The notes under the pieces are model-generated. The model saw only the letters and a list, made by a program, of their open reading frames with translations. It made no database searches and was not told the origin of the DNA. Shown here piece after piece: positions 1 to 12,280 of a DNA stretch of 64,000 bases; the stretch's first letter is position 1, and each line of letters begins with the position of its first letter. Made by a program: the position numbers and the translations under genes. Origin of the DNA: Boletus sp. NGJ (Eukaryota; Basidiomycota; Agaricomycetes; Boletales; Boletaceae); NCBI GenBank assembly GCA_019096195.1, contig JAGTXK010000072.1, positions 124,001 through 188,000 on the forward strand, written 5' to 3'.

Positions 1-543
1 GCTTCACATCCAGGATCAAACTCGACTGCCAGTTGATCAGAATGGCTTCCTCGAGACGGTGGAGAAATAGACGCACGCTGGACGCGTTCGTAATGCTTCC
101 AATCAGATGGGATTGTAATCTTGAGTTTCCACCAATGATTTGTCTGTCACGGTGAAAGGAGACGATGTCAGTCACATCCCTTTGAAGATAGCGCTTTAGG
201 ACGGTCGTACCCCTGTTAATTGTGTCAGACACAGGTCAAAACGGATTTACATCAGAGGCTCACAAGATGGCCCAAACGAGTCGCCTTTCTTCGCAGGTTT
301 AAACGTCTGTTGGATTGCTTCCTTGAACAGGGGTTTCGACAGTCCGGGGGCACTCCAGACTTGCAGGTCCACGTATTTGGGACCATCGAGTCTGTGTGTA
401 TAAAGCACAGAGGAGAGGTTGACGTTTTCAAAATGACCGCCAAGGAATGTCGAGAGCCGGCTTTGGGTCAAGTTCTTGATCCATTTCGCTCCGGATCCGT
501 AGTTGAGTTCCGGATAATGGCCGGGACCATGGCTGTGGGCCAT
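1..543 (-). CDS. AMS1: Alpha-mannosidase (GH38, vacuolar Ams1-like), 5' part only
   Basis: This is the N-terminal part of a class II alpha-mannosidase, the vacuolar enzyme that removes mannose from free oligosaccharides and N-glycans. The rest lies off the left edge. Translation starts at the ATG ending at 543, with no signal peptide, as expected for Ams1, which enters the vacuole from the cytosol. Family blocks visible are SVLYTHRLDGPKYVDL, AKKGDSFGPSW, TNHWWKLKITIP and ERVQLEFDPGCEA. They are obtained only with exons 264-543, 211-212 (two bases, GG), 77-143 and 1-25, separated by GT-AG introns of 51, 67 and 51 bases. The catalytic domain is outside the window. The gene is divergent from the large GTPase at 1592. 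The family call is firm; the 2-base exon is inferred from frame and conservation. Confidence 0.85.
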
Positions 544-1591
544 TCTTGTACGTATGATATTGAGGATAAACTAACGCTAGTTGGGCCGGACTCGGCGATG
601 ATCGATGACCTGCGGAGGTGCAGTGGGGGTTGAAACGTTGAAGTTCGATGTGGGCGGGCAGCGTTTTTGACACGCCGCTGTCAATGCTTCTTCACATGAC
701 CTATATATCATATTAACTTTTTTCCACACAGAGAAGTTCGCGGTCACAACCGTCACCGTTGGTACTCTTGGTTTGACTTGAAAGTGTCTTCGGGCCAGAC
801 TTGGAGCCAGCCGCGGCCTACTTCTAAGGCCACCTGGGCCTTTCCTTATATACGCCATAGAAGAGGAGTCAAGTAACTGCAACGCTGTCACTTAGGAAGA
901 ATTGAAAAAGGTGCACGAGGTATTTAAATTGTCGCTCACGATGCGGACTTAAAGCGTTTTCCAGGTAATTTGTTGCTGTGAATTGATTACCGACAGTTAT
1001 TTCCTTCTGAAGATGGGCCTTTTTTTAGCTTGCTTGCCACCTCACGTTTTTGGGTTCCAGCCTCGTATGCTGTACTTATGCAAGGACTAGTACATTCTAA
1101 CCAACCATTTGGGCAAGAGTTCAGTTGCCAATACCGCGGTTCCAACCCCGTCACCAGTCAGGCTTTGCTCTTCAGAAGATGATCAATGGTCTGTCCCAGT
1201 GACAGGGCCGCGCAGCACCGTAACTGTCTCTCCCGAGTCACTCGGAGAAGCAGATGTGTGACAAGTTCACCTCATTCTGGAATTCCCATGGTATCAAGGT
1301 TCATCGATATGGATCCCTTCTCACATGCCCTCAAACCTTCGACAGATTTGGTGTCAACTTTGCGTTTCATGCCTATGTTTGGGAGATTCGCGCCTACCTC
1401 ATTCACAACTTAGGGGTTCAGTCTGTGGATACAAGCCTCGTGTGACGGCGGTGACCAACAAGTGGACCCACAGAAATTCTGGGTATTAATGGTCACCGGT
1501 TTGATCTCAGTTCAGAAGAACCCAACCTACACTGCTCCACAGCCCGTCGCTCTACGCTAACAACTCATTCGACTTATATCTCCTCCCGAAC
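544..1591. other. Intergenic region between divergent genes
   Basis: About 1.05 kb that should contain the promoters of both the alpha-mannosidase and the large GTPase. A TATATAT-like stretch lies near 700-710, about 160 bases upstream of the mannosidase ATG. Short open frames occur on both strands but show no family resemblance and no convincing splicing, so I call no gene here. Confidence 0.5.
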
Positions 1592-4500
1592 ATGTCTATC
1601 ATATTGGAGGTAGACGATTCCGATGTCGATATCGACTTGACCTCTGTCAGACATGCCGAGGATTCGTTCATGATTCTGAACGACCATGTGGATGAAACAG
1701 GTCCTCTGGATGGTTCTGTATCTTTGTCAGAGGAGTCGCAATCAGAATCCTCCGATTCGTCATATCTGAATATTTACCTCGATGATGACATTGACGATCA
1801 AGAAATCGACGCCATTGAGTCCATGGATCTTGACGGACAACGAGCCATCCAAGAACTGGAAGAAGTAAGTAGTGCGATGAGATGGTAATCCTGATATTAC
1901 ACTCACAGACAAATTTTTTATAGGCTGACGTCGAAGTCTCAGAACAAGCTCGCTCCGAAGAGGATCTTTGTTCCTCCATCCCGGGAATGTATCGCATCCT
2001 CGACTTGATCAGCGAGCGTGGCACTAGCGGTCTAGGTATGATGGTACATAATACACGACGTCCCAACTAGTTCTCACATCCGTCAAGTTGAAAAGATTAT
2101 CATCGCTCAAGATTCTCTCAAGCATTTCTTGAACGAAATCTCTCCCGGCGCTCACATGTCCTTGACAAAGGTCGACTTCAAGGCTCTCGACAAGTTCCGT
2201 GTCAAGCCCATCGGGATTTATGGGAGCAAAGACGAAATTGTTCGCTTTTTGGTCTCCGTAGCCGTCATCGACGACACTATGTATGTCGCTGCGCAGCTCG
2301 TGATCCACTTGTCGTTATTGATATCTTGACAGTGCAACCCAGTTGCGTGATTTTCCGGAAACCAGAACTGAAAAGCTACCTCTCCGCTCTGGCCTCTACA
2401 TCTGCCGCGTTTCGGAGTCTGTCAGTGCAGCGATAAGGATGTATGTCATTTACTGGCCTGAAGAGTCGACGTGGGACGACAACGCTTCTCCACCTGTGCG
2501 TCGAAATCGCGTCACCTTCATGAGGTAAAGTCCTCTTGGAATTTGGTATACATTATGAACACTCACTGATGCTCAAATTCTCAGATACCTCACGAAGATT
2601 TGTGACCAAGTCACATCCCTTATCTCCGAAGACCATGCAAAATCCATGATTTGGAGCAATTCAGTCAGCGACGACCAACTTTCTGAATCCGACGAAGATG
2701 ATACAGATCGATTATTCACCTTCGAGGTGGCGAAAACGAATGAGCAAGAGGAAGGTGTCTCCGTACGCCAAGGATTCGAGGTATGTCATTTTTCCATTTT
2801 TATATGAGTATCAATGGATTACTCGACTTGTTAGTGCGCTTCCGATGAGCTCGTCATCACTGGGCTGCACCCAGAGTGTAGTATAGACCCCGAGTTCTTC
2901 AAGCCACGCCTATTATTTGGCGAGACGAGACAGGGATTCATGACAACACAATATGTGCCTGTTAAGCGCTCTATCAAAACCCTGAACTCTTTCAAACTTA
3001 CCGCGTTTCTGCTGCAAGACGCTTTGTATGCCTTTGGAATCACAACTCTGCACGTGTTTCTGACTTGTTGACAGGCTGAAAGCGCGTCTACAAGTATCAG
3101 AGAATATTGGCCCCAAATCACTCAACCACCTCGTTCGATTGGGGCTCGGCAAACGTTTCCCTGATGAGTGTAATATCTGGGCGAAGGAAATTCAATCCAT
3201 AAAATCGACGTCTCAGAAGGACATGGAGGCTCAGCAAAAGAAGGCTCAGGATGAGTTGAGCGCAGCCAGAGCCCGGACGGAATCAAGCATCCGGTTCGCA
3301 GTTGTCGATGCTGCATTTTCTGGCTATTCGTTCGTTGTCATTTCATTCTTTGCTTCCTCGCTCACGCCCTCACTTATAGCACGCTCGATCGTAGCCGATG
3401 CTTTGCCTCGGTCCCAGCTCTGACCCATGATGAAGAGTCGAGACTGCGTGGTGAGTCGCTGTGTCGATGGGTCTGTATTCGTATCGATGGCATCTCTTAG
3501 AGTCTTACTCCAACCTAACAACAATCCACCCACGCATTGCGGACAATTTCACCGATGAACTTGGGCGAGCCAATTGCAAGAATATCATTGACGAAAGCTT
3601 CAGAAAATCAAAGGAAAAGATTCTTCTTGTCCTCTATTTATCCCGGAACCTCGTTAACATCACCGAGACTCAGCTTACTGCACTCGTTCGATCGGTTTAC
3701 AAGGACAACAAAAGGCAGCAGCTGCAGTCCACCCTGGCCTCTATCCTCCATGAAATCGCGACGCCAGCGGACGAACTGTCGAAACCGACGACCGCTGAGA
3801 TGCGAAGTGCCGAAAAGATGCTCAAGGATGGTGGCAATGAACCTTCTCTCATTAGTGATCCAGACTTCATTGCGGACCTCGAGGTTCTCTCGTCCACTAT
3901 GCCGCTGTTACAAGATGCAATAAAGGTCGCAAAGGATCATGCCCAGAAATACCTCGGCAGCGTTGTGGATAAGCTCTGTCGGACTCTCCTCAGTTCTGCT
4001 CATCGCATACAACTAGACGATACCCAGGGACAGCTAAAGCTCGAAGTGGATCGCCGCAACGATCAAGACCTTCGTGATGTGGGACGTTCTCTGATTCACA
4101 AGATAGATTCTTTAACAGCATCTTGTGATTCTCCGTGAGGCTTTTGTTTTTGAAATGACCGATCAAGACCCTACTTAACCAATGATCTCCAAGGCACACT
4201 CTGCATCTCAAATCTGTCGTACAATGCAGGAACTTTAGCTATCACCGTGACAAACGCATGTTCAAGCTCCCTCGGTTCGCTTTTCGTGGCTAACAAAGAA
4301 TTTCAGGTCCACAGAGCTTTGAAATTACTGGCCATCGAGAGACGTTGAAAGAAGCTTCGCTACTGTTCACCATTCATCTCATGCACCTTACGACAGAAGA
4401 TCAACATGAACTCCAACTTCATCCAACTACGGTACCAAATCCACGTTTCAAGGAGTCGTACTCCTTTCAGCTACCAGTGGGGTTTTCGGTCTCGTGAGAT

Positions 4501-7500
4501 TGACGTTTTTTGTTATTCTTATCGTGATGACTGATGGGCTCTCAGGCACTCGCAACTCCTCGAAGGCGACAGACTACTCCTGTTATTGATTGACCGCAAT
4601 GCCAACCTCCACCTTTATTTGGACCACCTCAATAATATCGAGAACTCTATCAGAGGTGAGCGCGGCAAGACGCTTCATCGAGATAAGATTGGCGAGGAGT
4701 TCTTGTTGGCGTTCGACGAATCTCAGGCTATATTGGCTCTGATTTCTTGCGAGAAGGTATGCAATCTGGGAGAATCAATTATGTTGGGTTGAAATTGAAT
4801 ACCCCTCAGCTGCAGTTACACGTATTTGTTCATGACGAGAGCCGAGGTTTTACTGCATCTGGCAGTGCCATCAACCTGAATTCATGGTATGGTGAAGGGA
4901 CGACGATGAAGAAAGCATGTTTCACGTCAGGAAGCGAGGAACTTCTGCTCGTCGACTCTCAGGCTATTGCTCGTGTGTTCTCACTCACCACAATGCAATT
5001 CCGGTGTGTACCTTCGCTCAATCAGTTCTTGTTATGATCTTAACAAATTATTAGGCCAGCTTCTTTGGATCTCCATCACATCCCGATTGATATTCATTCT
5101 TCTCCAGACGGCTCCTGCTTCTTTGTCGTTACCTCGGATGGCGCTTCTACTAGCATAATTGCTTATCATTGGAGCACCTTTGGGTCCACCGATGGGGTCC
5201 CACTGCCAATTGCAGATTGGGCGGGCGACAGCAAGTTGGCCATCAGCTCATTTGCAGGCAGAAGTGCTGTCTACTTCCTGAAGTTGGATTTGATGGCTCA
5301 CACTTGCAGCTCTGTCGCCCTCGACATCACCCGAAAGGTGACCGAGTTTATGTTCAGGGAGAAGGACGGCCGAGGCGCTTTGTCGAGAAATACTCATCTC
5401 ACGGCACACAACTGTGTCATGGATTGTCACGCTGATATATGGACACGCTTTCCAGTACTCCCTGCAGTTCAGCGTGCTACTATTTCCTCGAGCGATCGCT
5501 GCTGTCGCTCGATTCTCTTCATCACTGATCGGGATCATAATCGTTACCAAGCCCACTTTGCTGACATGATCGAAACATTTGAAAAGACATCAAAGAAACT
5601 GACTGGAGATAGGCTTAGCACGCTGGACGTCTCCGCGACGACCTTTAACAGTTTCGTGGCTGACTTTTCCCCCGATGCGGAGTGGAATAATGTTTCACTC
5701 TTCAAGGTTGGAGAATGGGTCGTCGACATTCTCTGCCTCATTCCTATCCATTTGGCACTCGCAAGAGACAATCGATTCATTCCATTAAAGGATGGTGTAT
5801 ACTCTTCCGAAGTTGAAAAGTCGTTGCTTGGTGCCGAGATCAATCGTATTGTCGATTCAATATCGTTTGGGTGGTATGAGTCCATATTCCAGTCGTACAT
5901 GGCAGACAAGGTGCGAACTCCCATATGGAACAACTGCCTCGTATGTTAAAGCTAGCTTCTTTGCAGCCTGTCCGAGTTGTGTCCTCTATGGGAGAGCAAT
6001 CTGTTGGGAAAAGTTTCACCCTCAATCACCTTGTCGATACATCGTTCGCTGGATCAGCGATGCGGACTACCGAAGGTGTTTGGATGTCTGTGACTCCGAC
6101 TAAAGAAGCTCTGATTGTCGCACTCGATTTTGAAGGTACGTTGGTAATGTCTGTCCTCGATAATCCACGTACATAACACGTTCCCAGGTGTCCACAGCAT
6201 TGAACGCTCCGCCCAGGAAGATACCCTTCTTGTTCTCTTTAACACTGCGATCTCGAATCTGGTATGTGTGCATCTATTCATGGCAAGAAAGAAACCCTTG
6301 ACCCTGATTCTTCAGGTGCTTTTCCGCAATAACTTTGCTCTCAGCCGTGATATCACTGGGCTGTTTCAATCATTCCAGTCTAGCTCGACGGTCCTGGACC
6401 CTGTCGCGAACCCCGCACTTTTCCAGTCCACCTTGGTGATCATCATCAAAGACGTCGTCGACTCGGACAAGGCGGAAATCGCACGAGAGTGAGCATTTCC
6501 ACAGATATGCTTCTCCCCACGTCATGACAGAGGTTTCACTCAGGTTCTCGCTCAAATTCCAACAAATAGTCAAAGAAGAGCAAGATGCCAACTTCATCTC
6601 CCGTCTGCATGGAGGTAAGCTGAATATTATCCCATGGTAAGACTTTGCGTCCGTCTCTCGGAAGACAGTATGATTATGCCCGTATGACAGGCCAGTTATC
6701 GAGTCGAGGGATTTTTATAAACTATTCCCGACACTGAAGAGGCGTCTTGATCAGCAAGAAGTGACGCACAAGGCAGCAGGAGAGTTCTTGCACCTGATGA
6801 AGACGCTGATGGCGAAACTGAAGGTTAGACTTGTCACTGCTAGACCAATATACACATGATGATAATGGTTTCTAGGCAAATGACTGGGGAGCGCTTTCTC
6901 GTGCGGTCACGTTGTTCAGCTCAATTTGATTGCTGATTCTCTTCTAGAAACCATGGCCTCGCATCGCGCACAGTTATTGTTGACCCTCTTACCTACCGCC
7001 CTAGCCTTTGGTATGCAGGATGTGGAGCCCGAGATTGAACCGCTAAAGGTATGATTCGAAACCTTCTGCATGATGGCTGCGACAATGATAGCATGTTTTT
7101 CCATGCAGAACCTGGACACGGACATGCCGATAGACTCTCCAGATACCGATGCTCGCTTCTTCGTCGCCAACGTTGAACACTCTCAGACAATGAATCGTGA
7201 TGAAGTATTAGATGCGCTGCTCACAGAATGGGATGAGTTTGAATCCCGCCAGCTTGTTCCTGATACTCAGTGGGCAGAGGAGCTCGCTCAGTACCTGGAA
7301 GATCTGGCGGAAATGCGCATCAACCACATACGAGCATGGGTCAAGTCTAATTTGACGCGTTTCCAGGGTAGCCATGCGAGTGTGATAGAGCTTCAGCGGA
7401 CGCTCGAGAGCGCCGTGATCGATTTGAAGAGCAGCGTCCAACTCTGTCGGGTGCAGTGTGCATCTTGCCAACTGTTCTGCATTCAGAATCGATTACATGA

Positions 7501-10378
7501 TGGCGCGCACGACTGTAAGACAACGCATGCTTGCATGCAGTCTTGTGAGTATTGTGGAGAAGCGGATGAGCTTGAGGAAGGGGAAGAAAAGAAATGCACA
7601 ATGACGTAAGTAACGTCTGAATCTCAACTGAAGAACATTGACCATCCTCTTCCTAGAGCTGGACATTCCGGAAAGCACGTGTAAGCAAACTTTTCATTAA
7701 ATCTGCTATGGTTCGATCACGATTGCACGCCCAGATGTTCGGTCAACGTACATTTGTGTGGTGCACGGTGCAAACTCTGGGGAAAAAACGGATGTCTCGA
7801 GGAATGTGCCAAGGTATTGCAATATTACTCTAGGCCTGTTGTTGCTTATGCCTCCAAGGTCTCGGACCACCAAGACGATGACCACCAATGCGCAGCAGTC
7901 ACACATGCTTGCGGCGAGGTAACTGTCGCTTTTCACTCACTGCCGTGTTGTATGCTATATTTTACATCCCTAGCCGTGTGACCTTTGTTATGTGACGTCT
8001 GTGGACGGATCCGAGTACAGATGCAAGGGGAGGTGCAGAATCTCAGTGTAAGTGTGCTCATATGTGGCCGCAACTACGGTCAAAGTCACTTAATCCCTGG
8101 TGTCCTTAGTGACGTTGAGCACGAAAGTCACCAATGCGACGCACAGTACTGCCCTATACCTTGCCAACTTTGCAAACGGCTGTGTGCAAGTCCTGACCAT
8201 TTGCATGCGTTGGAAGCGGACGCGATCCATCTTTGCGGGTACGTGATTTGGTGCTGTACTCCACAGCTGCGGAGCGAACCGCTTTTCATAGGACAACACA
8301 TGCTTGTTCTCAGCGATGTACCGCTGCTGGCGTATGCCAAATCGACACGGCCCCTGAATCGATTGAAGCAACGTTCAAAGGAATGCATGAATGCTTCCAG
8401 TACACAAAGGTAACATCTTCCTTTTCCCTTTACGCACTTTGAACATCAAACGTGCCCCGTACATGGGTATAGTATTCGCAAGGTGAGTTCTTGGAAATAT
8501 ATGGTTAGTATCCCATTGACAATGGGCACTCAGTCGCGAAACGACTTAAATGCGTCAAGATCATCCCTCCAGGCCACTTACAACATGAAGGTTCGCATGA
8601 TCACAGTTTGGATCCAAACGTCATCCATTATTGTCAAGCAAGGTCAGCTGACTCCATGGCGTGTGTCTCCATGGCTAACATACGAACAGATGTGCGAGTT
8701 GCAAATATTATTGCACGCTTCCCTTGGGTATGGTTTAATGGTCTAGACCACGATCCCAGGGCCAACTGCTTTGTTCAAATAGGTCATTCCGAGCAAGAAC
8801 ACATCACCCGTCATGGTTCCATGTCGAACGTACGCTGGTCCGTCGATTGTCCAGATGAAGAAGGTCTTGAGGTCGAAGGACGGCGGTTCTCAACGAGCGA
8901 CGAAGGTGCACCAATGATGTGCAACTTGGTATGCCAAGCGCTCGGTAGACACGTCCATATCGACTATTGCAGAGCTAAGACCCCAACGGAGTGTAGACTC
9001 GGAGGGAATCATGAAGTCCAGCACGTCGCAAGGAAACTACGACCAGAACCAGACCAACCAAAGGACTATTTGACACACAACTTGTTCTGGAAACGCAGCG
9101 GCAAGTCAATCTTTCCACTTACCTGCTTGTATGCCTCATTATTAGCAGGGTTCAAGGACCCATATTCACGCGAAGAGCAAACAAACTTTGCAAAGTGGTA
9201 AGTCGAGTTAGATGGTTTCATAGTTCCCATCTGCATCTTGTTTACTTTACGTGTTTTTTTTCCCCAAGTGACTCAATGTGTGCTGGTAAGTTCAACCTTC
9301 TGGTCGTGGTTGTTCCTGTGGTGACCATGTCGCAGGATCTGAGCATGCTGCTTCGGGAGGAAAGCCCGCTGTCCCTTCGTATTGCATTCTCCCGCTTTTC
9401 CATGCCCCATTGAGTGTGAACAACGCTCGGCCAAAGCAAGGATATATTTCGAGGGATGGGCACGAGTTCACGTGCAGAGACCCAGCGACTCGACAACAAC
9501 CTTTCCATATGTAGGTGTTCGTACCCAAGCTGCATCACAAGGCTGACTACTGGTCATTAGTGTCTTCTTAATCGATAGGTGAGCTATATAACGTTGGATC
9601 TGAGTTTTGACAAACCTCTACAGATCAATGTCGATGAATCAAGACGACAGAAAAACCGCTCGAAGGTTCGGCAGTGTGTGGGAAAATTCGTGCACGTGGT
9701 AGGAATAATCGACTCGGAGCTGTCTATGCTGCCTTGCACAGCTTCTGGACCGCTCGTCAAGCCGCCCTCGGTCTCCAGCGTGATGCAAACACCATCATTT
9801 TACACGCTGAGGGTACACAATCCGTGTGCGAAAACGATACCACCAGATCACCGGATGAGCTCCTCGATCTACTTCTTCCAAATATCCCCAAAGGCGGTAA
9901 CAGTTTCAACAAGGCTCTCAAGGCTGCCGATGTGGTCATATCGAAGTGGTGGGACGACGCACGTCCACCCGTGATCATCTTCCTTTCTGATGGGATTGCT
10001 ACTGTATCCGATCGCGTCGTGCAGGGGCTCTTCAAGAAAATGGCACAGAATGGGTGTGTAGTATTCATTTACATGTCTAATGTCAAGCTCACGTTACACG
10101 CAGGAAAGGACTTTCGTTGCACGCTATCTTGTTCGGTCCGGACGCAACTTCTTCCCGATTGAAGCGCATGATCACCATCGCACTCGATGCGCAGAGCAAG
10201 ACGCCCGCGCTGACGAGCGCGCCGTCATCCTTTCATGAAGCGCTTGATAGCGTAGGTTATTTCTCATGTTATAAATCAGTCATGGGGTTCAATCGTCATT
10301 TTGCAGGTCCAACTCTCACAGACCTTCCTTGGAATCGCGGAATCTTTGAGGAAGCCCAGAGGGGCGTTGATGCAGTGA
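1592..10378 (+). CDS. Very large GTPase (VLIG/GBP-type) with Cys/His-rich region and C-terminal vWA domain
   Basis: One long multi-intron gene, probably over 2,000 residues. The N-terminus is acidic (starting MSIILEVDDSDVDIDL). Helical GBP-like sequence follows, rich in Glu, Lys and Gln near 3180-3290. The GTPase core near 5985-6500 has a P-loop GEQSVGKS, a switch-like VALDFEGVHSIERS and the VLIG-style stretch QEDTLLVLFNTAISNLV. From about 7430 to 9050 comes a long Cys/His region with repeated C-x2-C and H-x-C spacings, such as CRVQCASCQLFC and CDAQYCPIPCQLC, likely zinc-binding. The C-terminus is a von Willebrand A domain. Its MIDAS motif DRSMSM is completed across an intron near 9578-9625, and it ends in VIIFLSDGIATVSD and a TGA at 10376-10378. 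Exons join in frame where I checked. Metazoan VLIG and GBP relatives act in interferon defence; the fungal role is unknown. Exact exon edges were not all resolved. Confidence 0.8.
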
Positions 10379-10652
10379 GCGATGGATTATCGCCTCGGAG
10401 GATAATACTATGGCATATCCATGCTTCTACATGTCCTCATATCTCGGTTGTTGTACGCATGTGTATCGCAGTTTTATCATTGTATTGACTACCTTGCTTT
10501 GATGTCAACTACTTCGTAGTATGAATCGTCACTCTAGTGTCAGCCGCAGCTGAGTCGATACACTGCATTTCACCAAGGATGCATCTCTACCGTACATGTT
10601 CCGGAAGGCAACGCATAGTTTCACGACGTCCGCCCCCTTTTCTCGGAATGGT

Positions 10653-11449
10653 TTACAACCTGTGCTGGGACAACTTTGCGTGGTAAAGGTGGTCCTTGTT
10701 GGCGAGAGAGTAAAGTGTGTCGAGTGCTGCAGCCATTTCTGGCTTCGCAGCAGTCTCCCAATGTGCCTGTGACGATGAGGGATTAACCCTCTTGCTCTCC
10801 AACACTAATAATCGCGTCGCATTTCATCGACATACCTCTACCGTAGGCCACCCGCCGACAAGAATATACTTGTTCTCATCCTCGCGCGTTTGTCCAAACA
10901 CGAGTATCTTCCCGCTCGCTTCTGAAATCTTGGACAATACCTCGACCACGGTCGCGCGATTCTCAGGTGCCTTCAATGTTAATATGAGCACCTCAGTGAC
11001 TGGTTTCTCGAACGCGATCGTCGGGGCTGAAAATTGGACATGGTACATGTCTACTTTGGGGCCACCGAGGAGCGGCTTGAGCGACTCAAGGAGGGCTGCG
11101 TAAGACGGCGAATCCATGAGCGCCTTGTGTGCTTCGAAGCTATCCCAATCTACAGATAAATGGAGATCAAGTTATCAGAGGCAGGAGAAAGATGCGACGT
11201 ACTGAGGAAGACATAACCCGTGCTTGGATTCTCGATCTGTTTTCCGTAATAAGCTGGGCTAATGTTAATCAATGCAGCCACATGTCAGCTAGTGGTAGGC
11301 ATCACTTCGATTCGCGAATCTGATCAGATGACTCACGCGTGCGCTCCATCTACTTTCAACACGATGTCGAATGCCGGGGTGGCAAGTCTCGGATCGTTAC
11401 GGAATATATCGCTTGTTTGAAAGATGAAGACTTCGGTGGTCAGTGCCAT
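10653..11449 (-). CDS. Small dimeric alpha/beta-barrel (ABM/Dabb-like) protein
   Basis: A compact gene of about 195 residues in four exons. It starts MALTTEVFIFQTSDIF at 11449 and ends at the TAA at 10653. Introns restore a smooth frame: GAHAPAYYGKQIENP across the first, YVFLNWDSFEAHKAL across the second and GGWPTVEAHWETAAKPEM across the third. The protein looks like two tandem halves of a ferredoxin-like alpha/beta barrel, each with a strand, a W-x-S/T-x-E-A-H-type helix start and a strand. This is typical of fungal antibiotic-biosynthesis-monooxygenase-like or Dabb proteins. No catalytic residue can be assigned, so a small-molecule role is only a guess. It is convergent with the large GTPase gene, 274 bases from its stop. 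Confidence 0.65.
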
Positions 11450-12280
11450 GGTGTTGATTTGATATGTCCTGAAGATGAAACGATTGACACCCCCAGGTGA
11501 GCTGCTTATATGTAACACTGCCAAAGCTGTTTCACACGACAAGACTTACTATTCTTGTCGCTATCCTCGGTCGGTCCGGATCCAGGGCTATGCCCGGCTA
11601 TGAGCTTCATAATATGTGCTCTGGTGTAGTGCATGCTCTGTTCATTGCATAAGACGTCAAAGAGATGCTGATTGTCGTTGGGTGCTAGTAGCAGTGTTGA
11701 ACGAAAAAGAAAGGGCAGAGTCTCAATGGCACGTGCGTGCCCCGAAGAAGTCAGATCTGAAGATCTGAACGTCAATCGGTCAGCGCATTGATGCGTTGAT
11801 GCGAGTCAGCCATGTGCATGATTGTTGCCTAAGTACATACCGACGTCGAGATCTTGACCATTGTGTGGATTGTGGTGTACTTCAAGTTGACAATAGTACT
11901 ATCAGTCCTAGTGGACAACCGTGACTGTACACCGTTTCATTCACTCTGCGGAACGCTTCGACCTGCGTTCATATCACCCTCAGTCTCAGCAGACGATTCA
12001 GAGTACGACTTCCTGAGAGTTTGGTTTCGAAACGGCTTTGCCTGGACCGACAACACCCGTACTTGGGACATCACACACGGATGAAGCAGAAGATGCCGAC
12101 ATTGGGATCCTCAGCCTCTATTACTGTATGCGCCAGTGGGAGTACCGTGACGCTCCGCACTTACCTCCGAACTGGCCCGGGAGCAACACCTGTCGCGGTA
12201 CCTGTACCTACGCCTTTTCTCTGTACTATACACTCCTTAGTTTCGACAGGAATATACTCTGTTAGGTCAGTGCCACTCAG
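11450..12280. other. Intergenic region
   Basis: About 830 bases. The right half is downstream of the membrane-protein gene and the left half is the upstream region of the small barrel protein. A 90-residue frame on the minus strand (11506-11775) and two short plus-strand frames near 12021-12265 have no recognisable domain. I do not call them genes. Confidence 0.4.

Noticed and set aside
220-633. 137-residue plus-strand frame at the left edge
   Set aside because: It is the antisense shadow of the alpha-mannosidase exon, which has clear family conservation.
11506-11775. 90-residue minus-strand frame upstream of the small alpha/beta-barrel gene
   Set aside because: It does not join in frame to the barrel protein and has no family resemblance. 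It is most likely chance.
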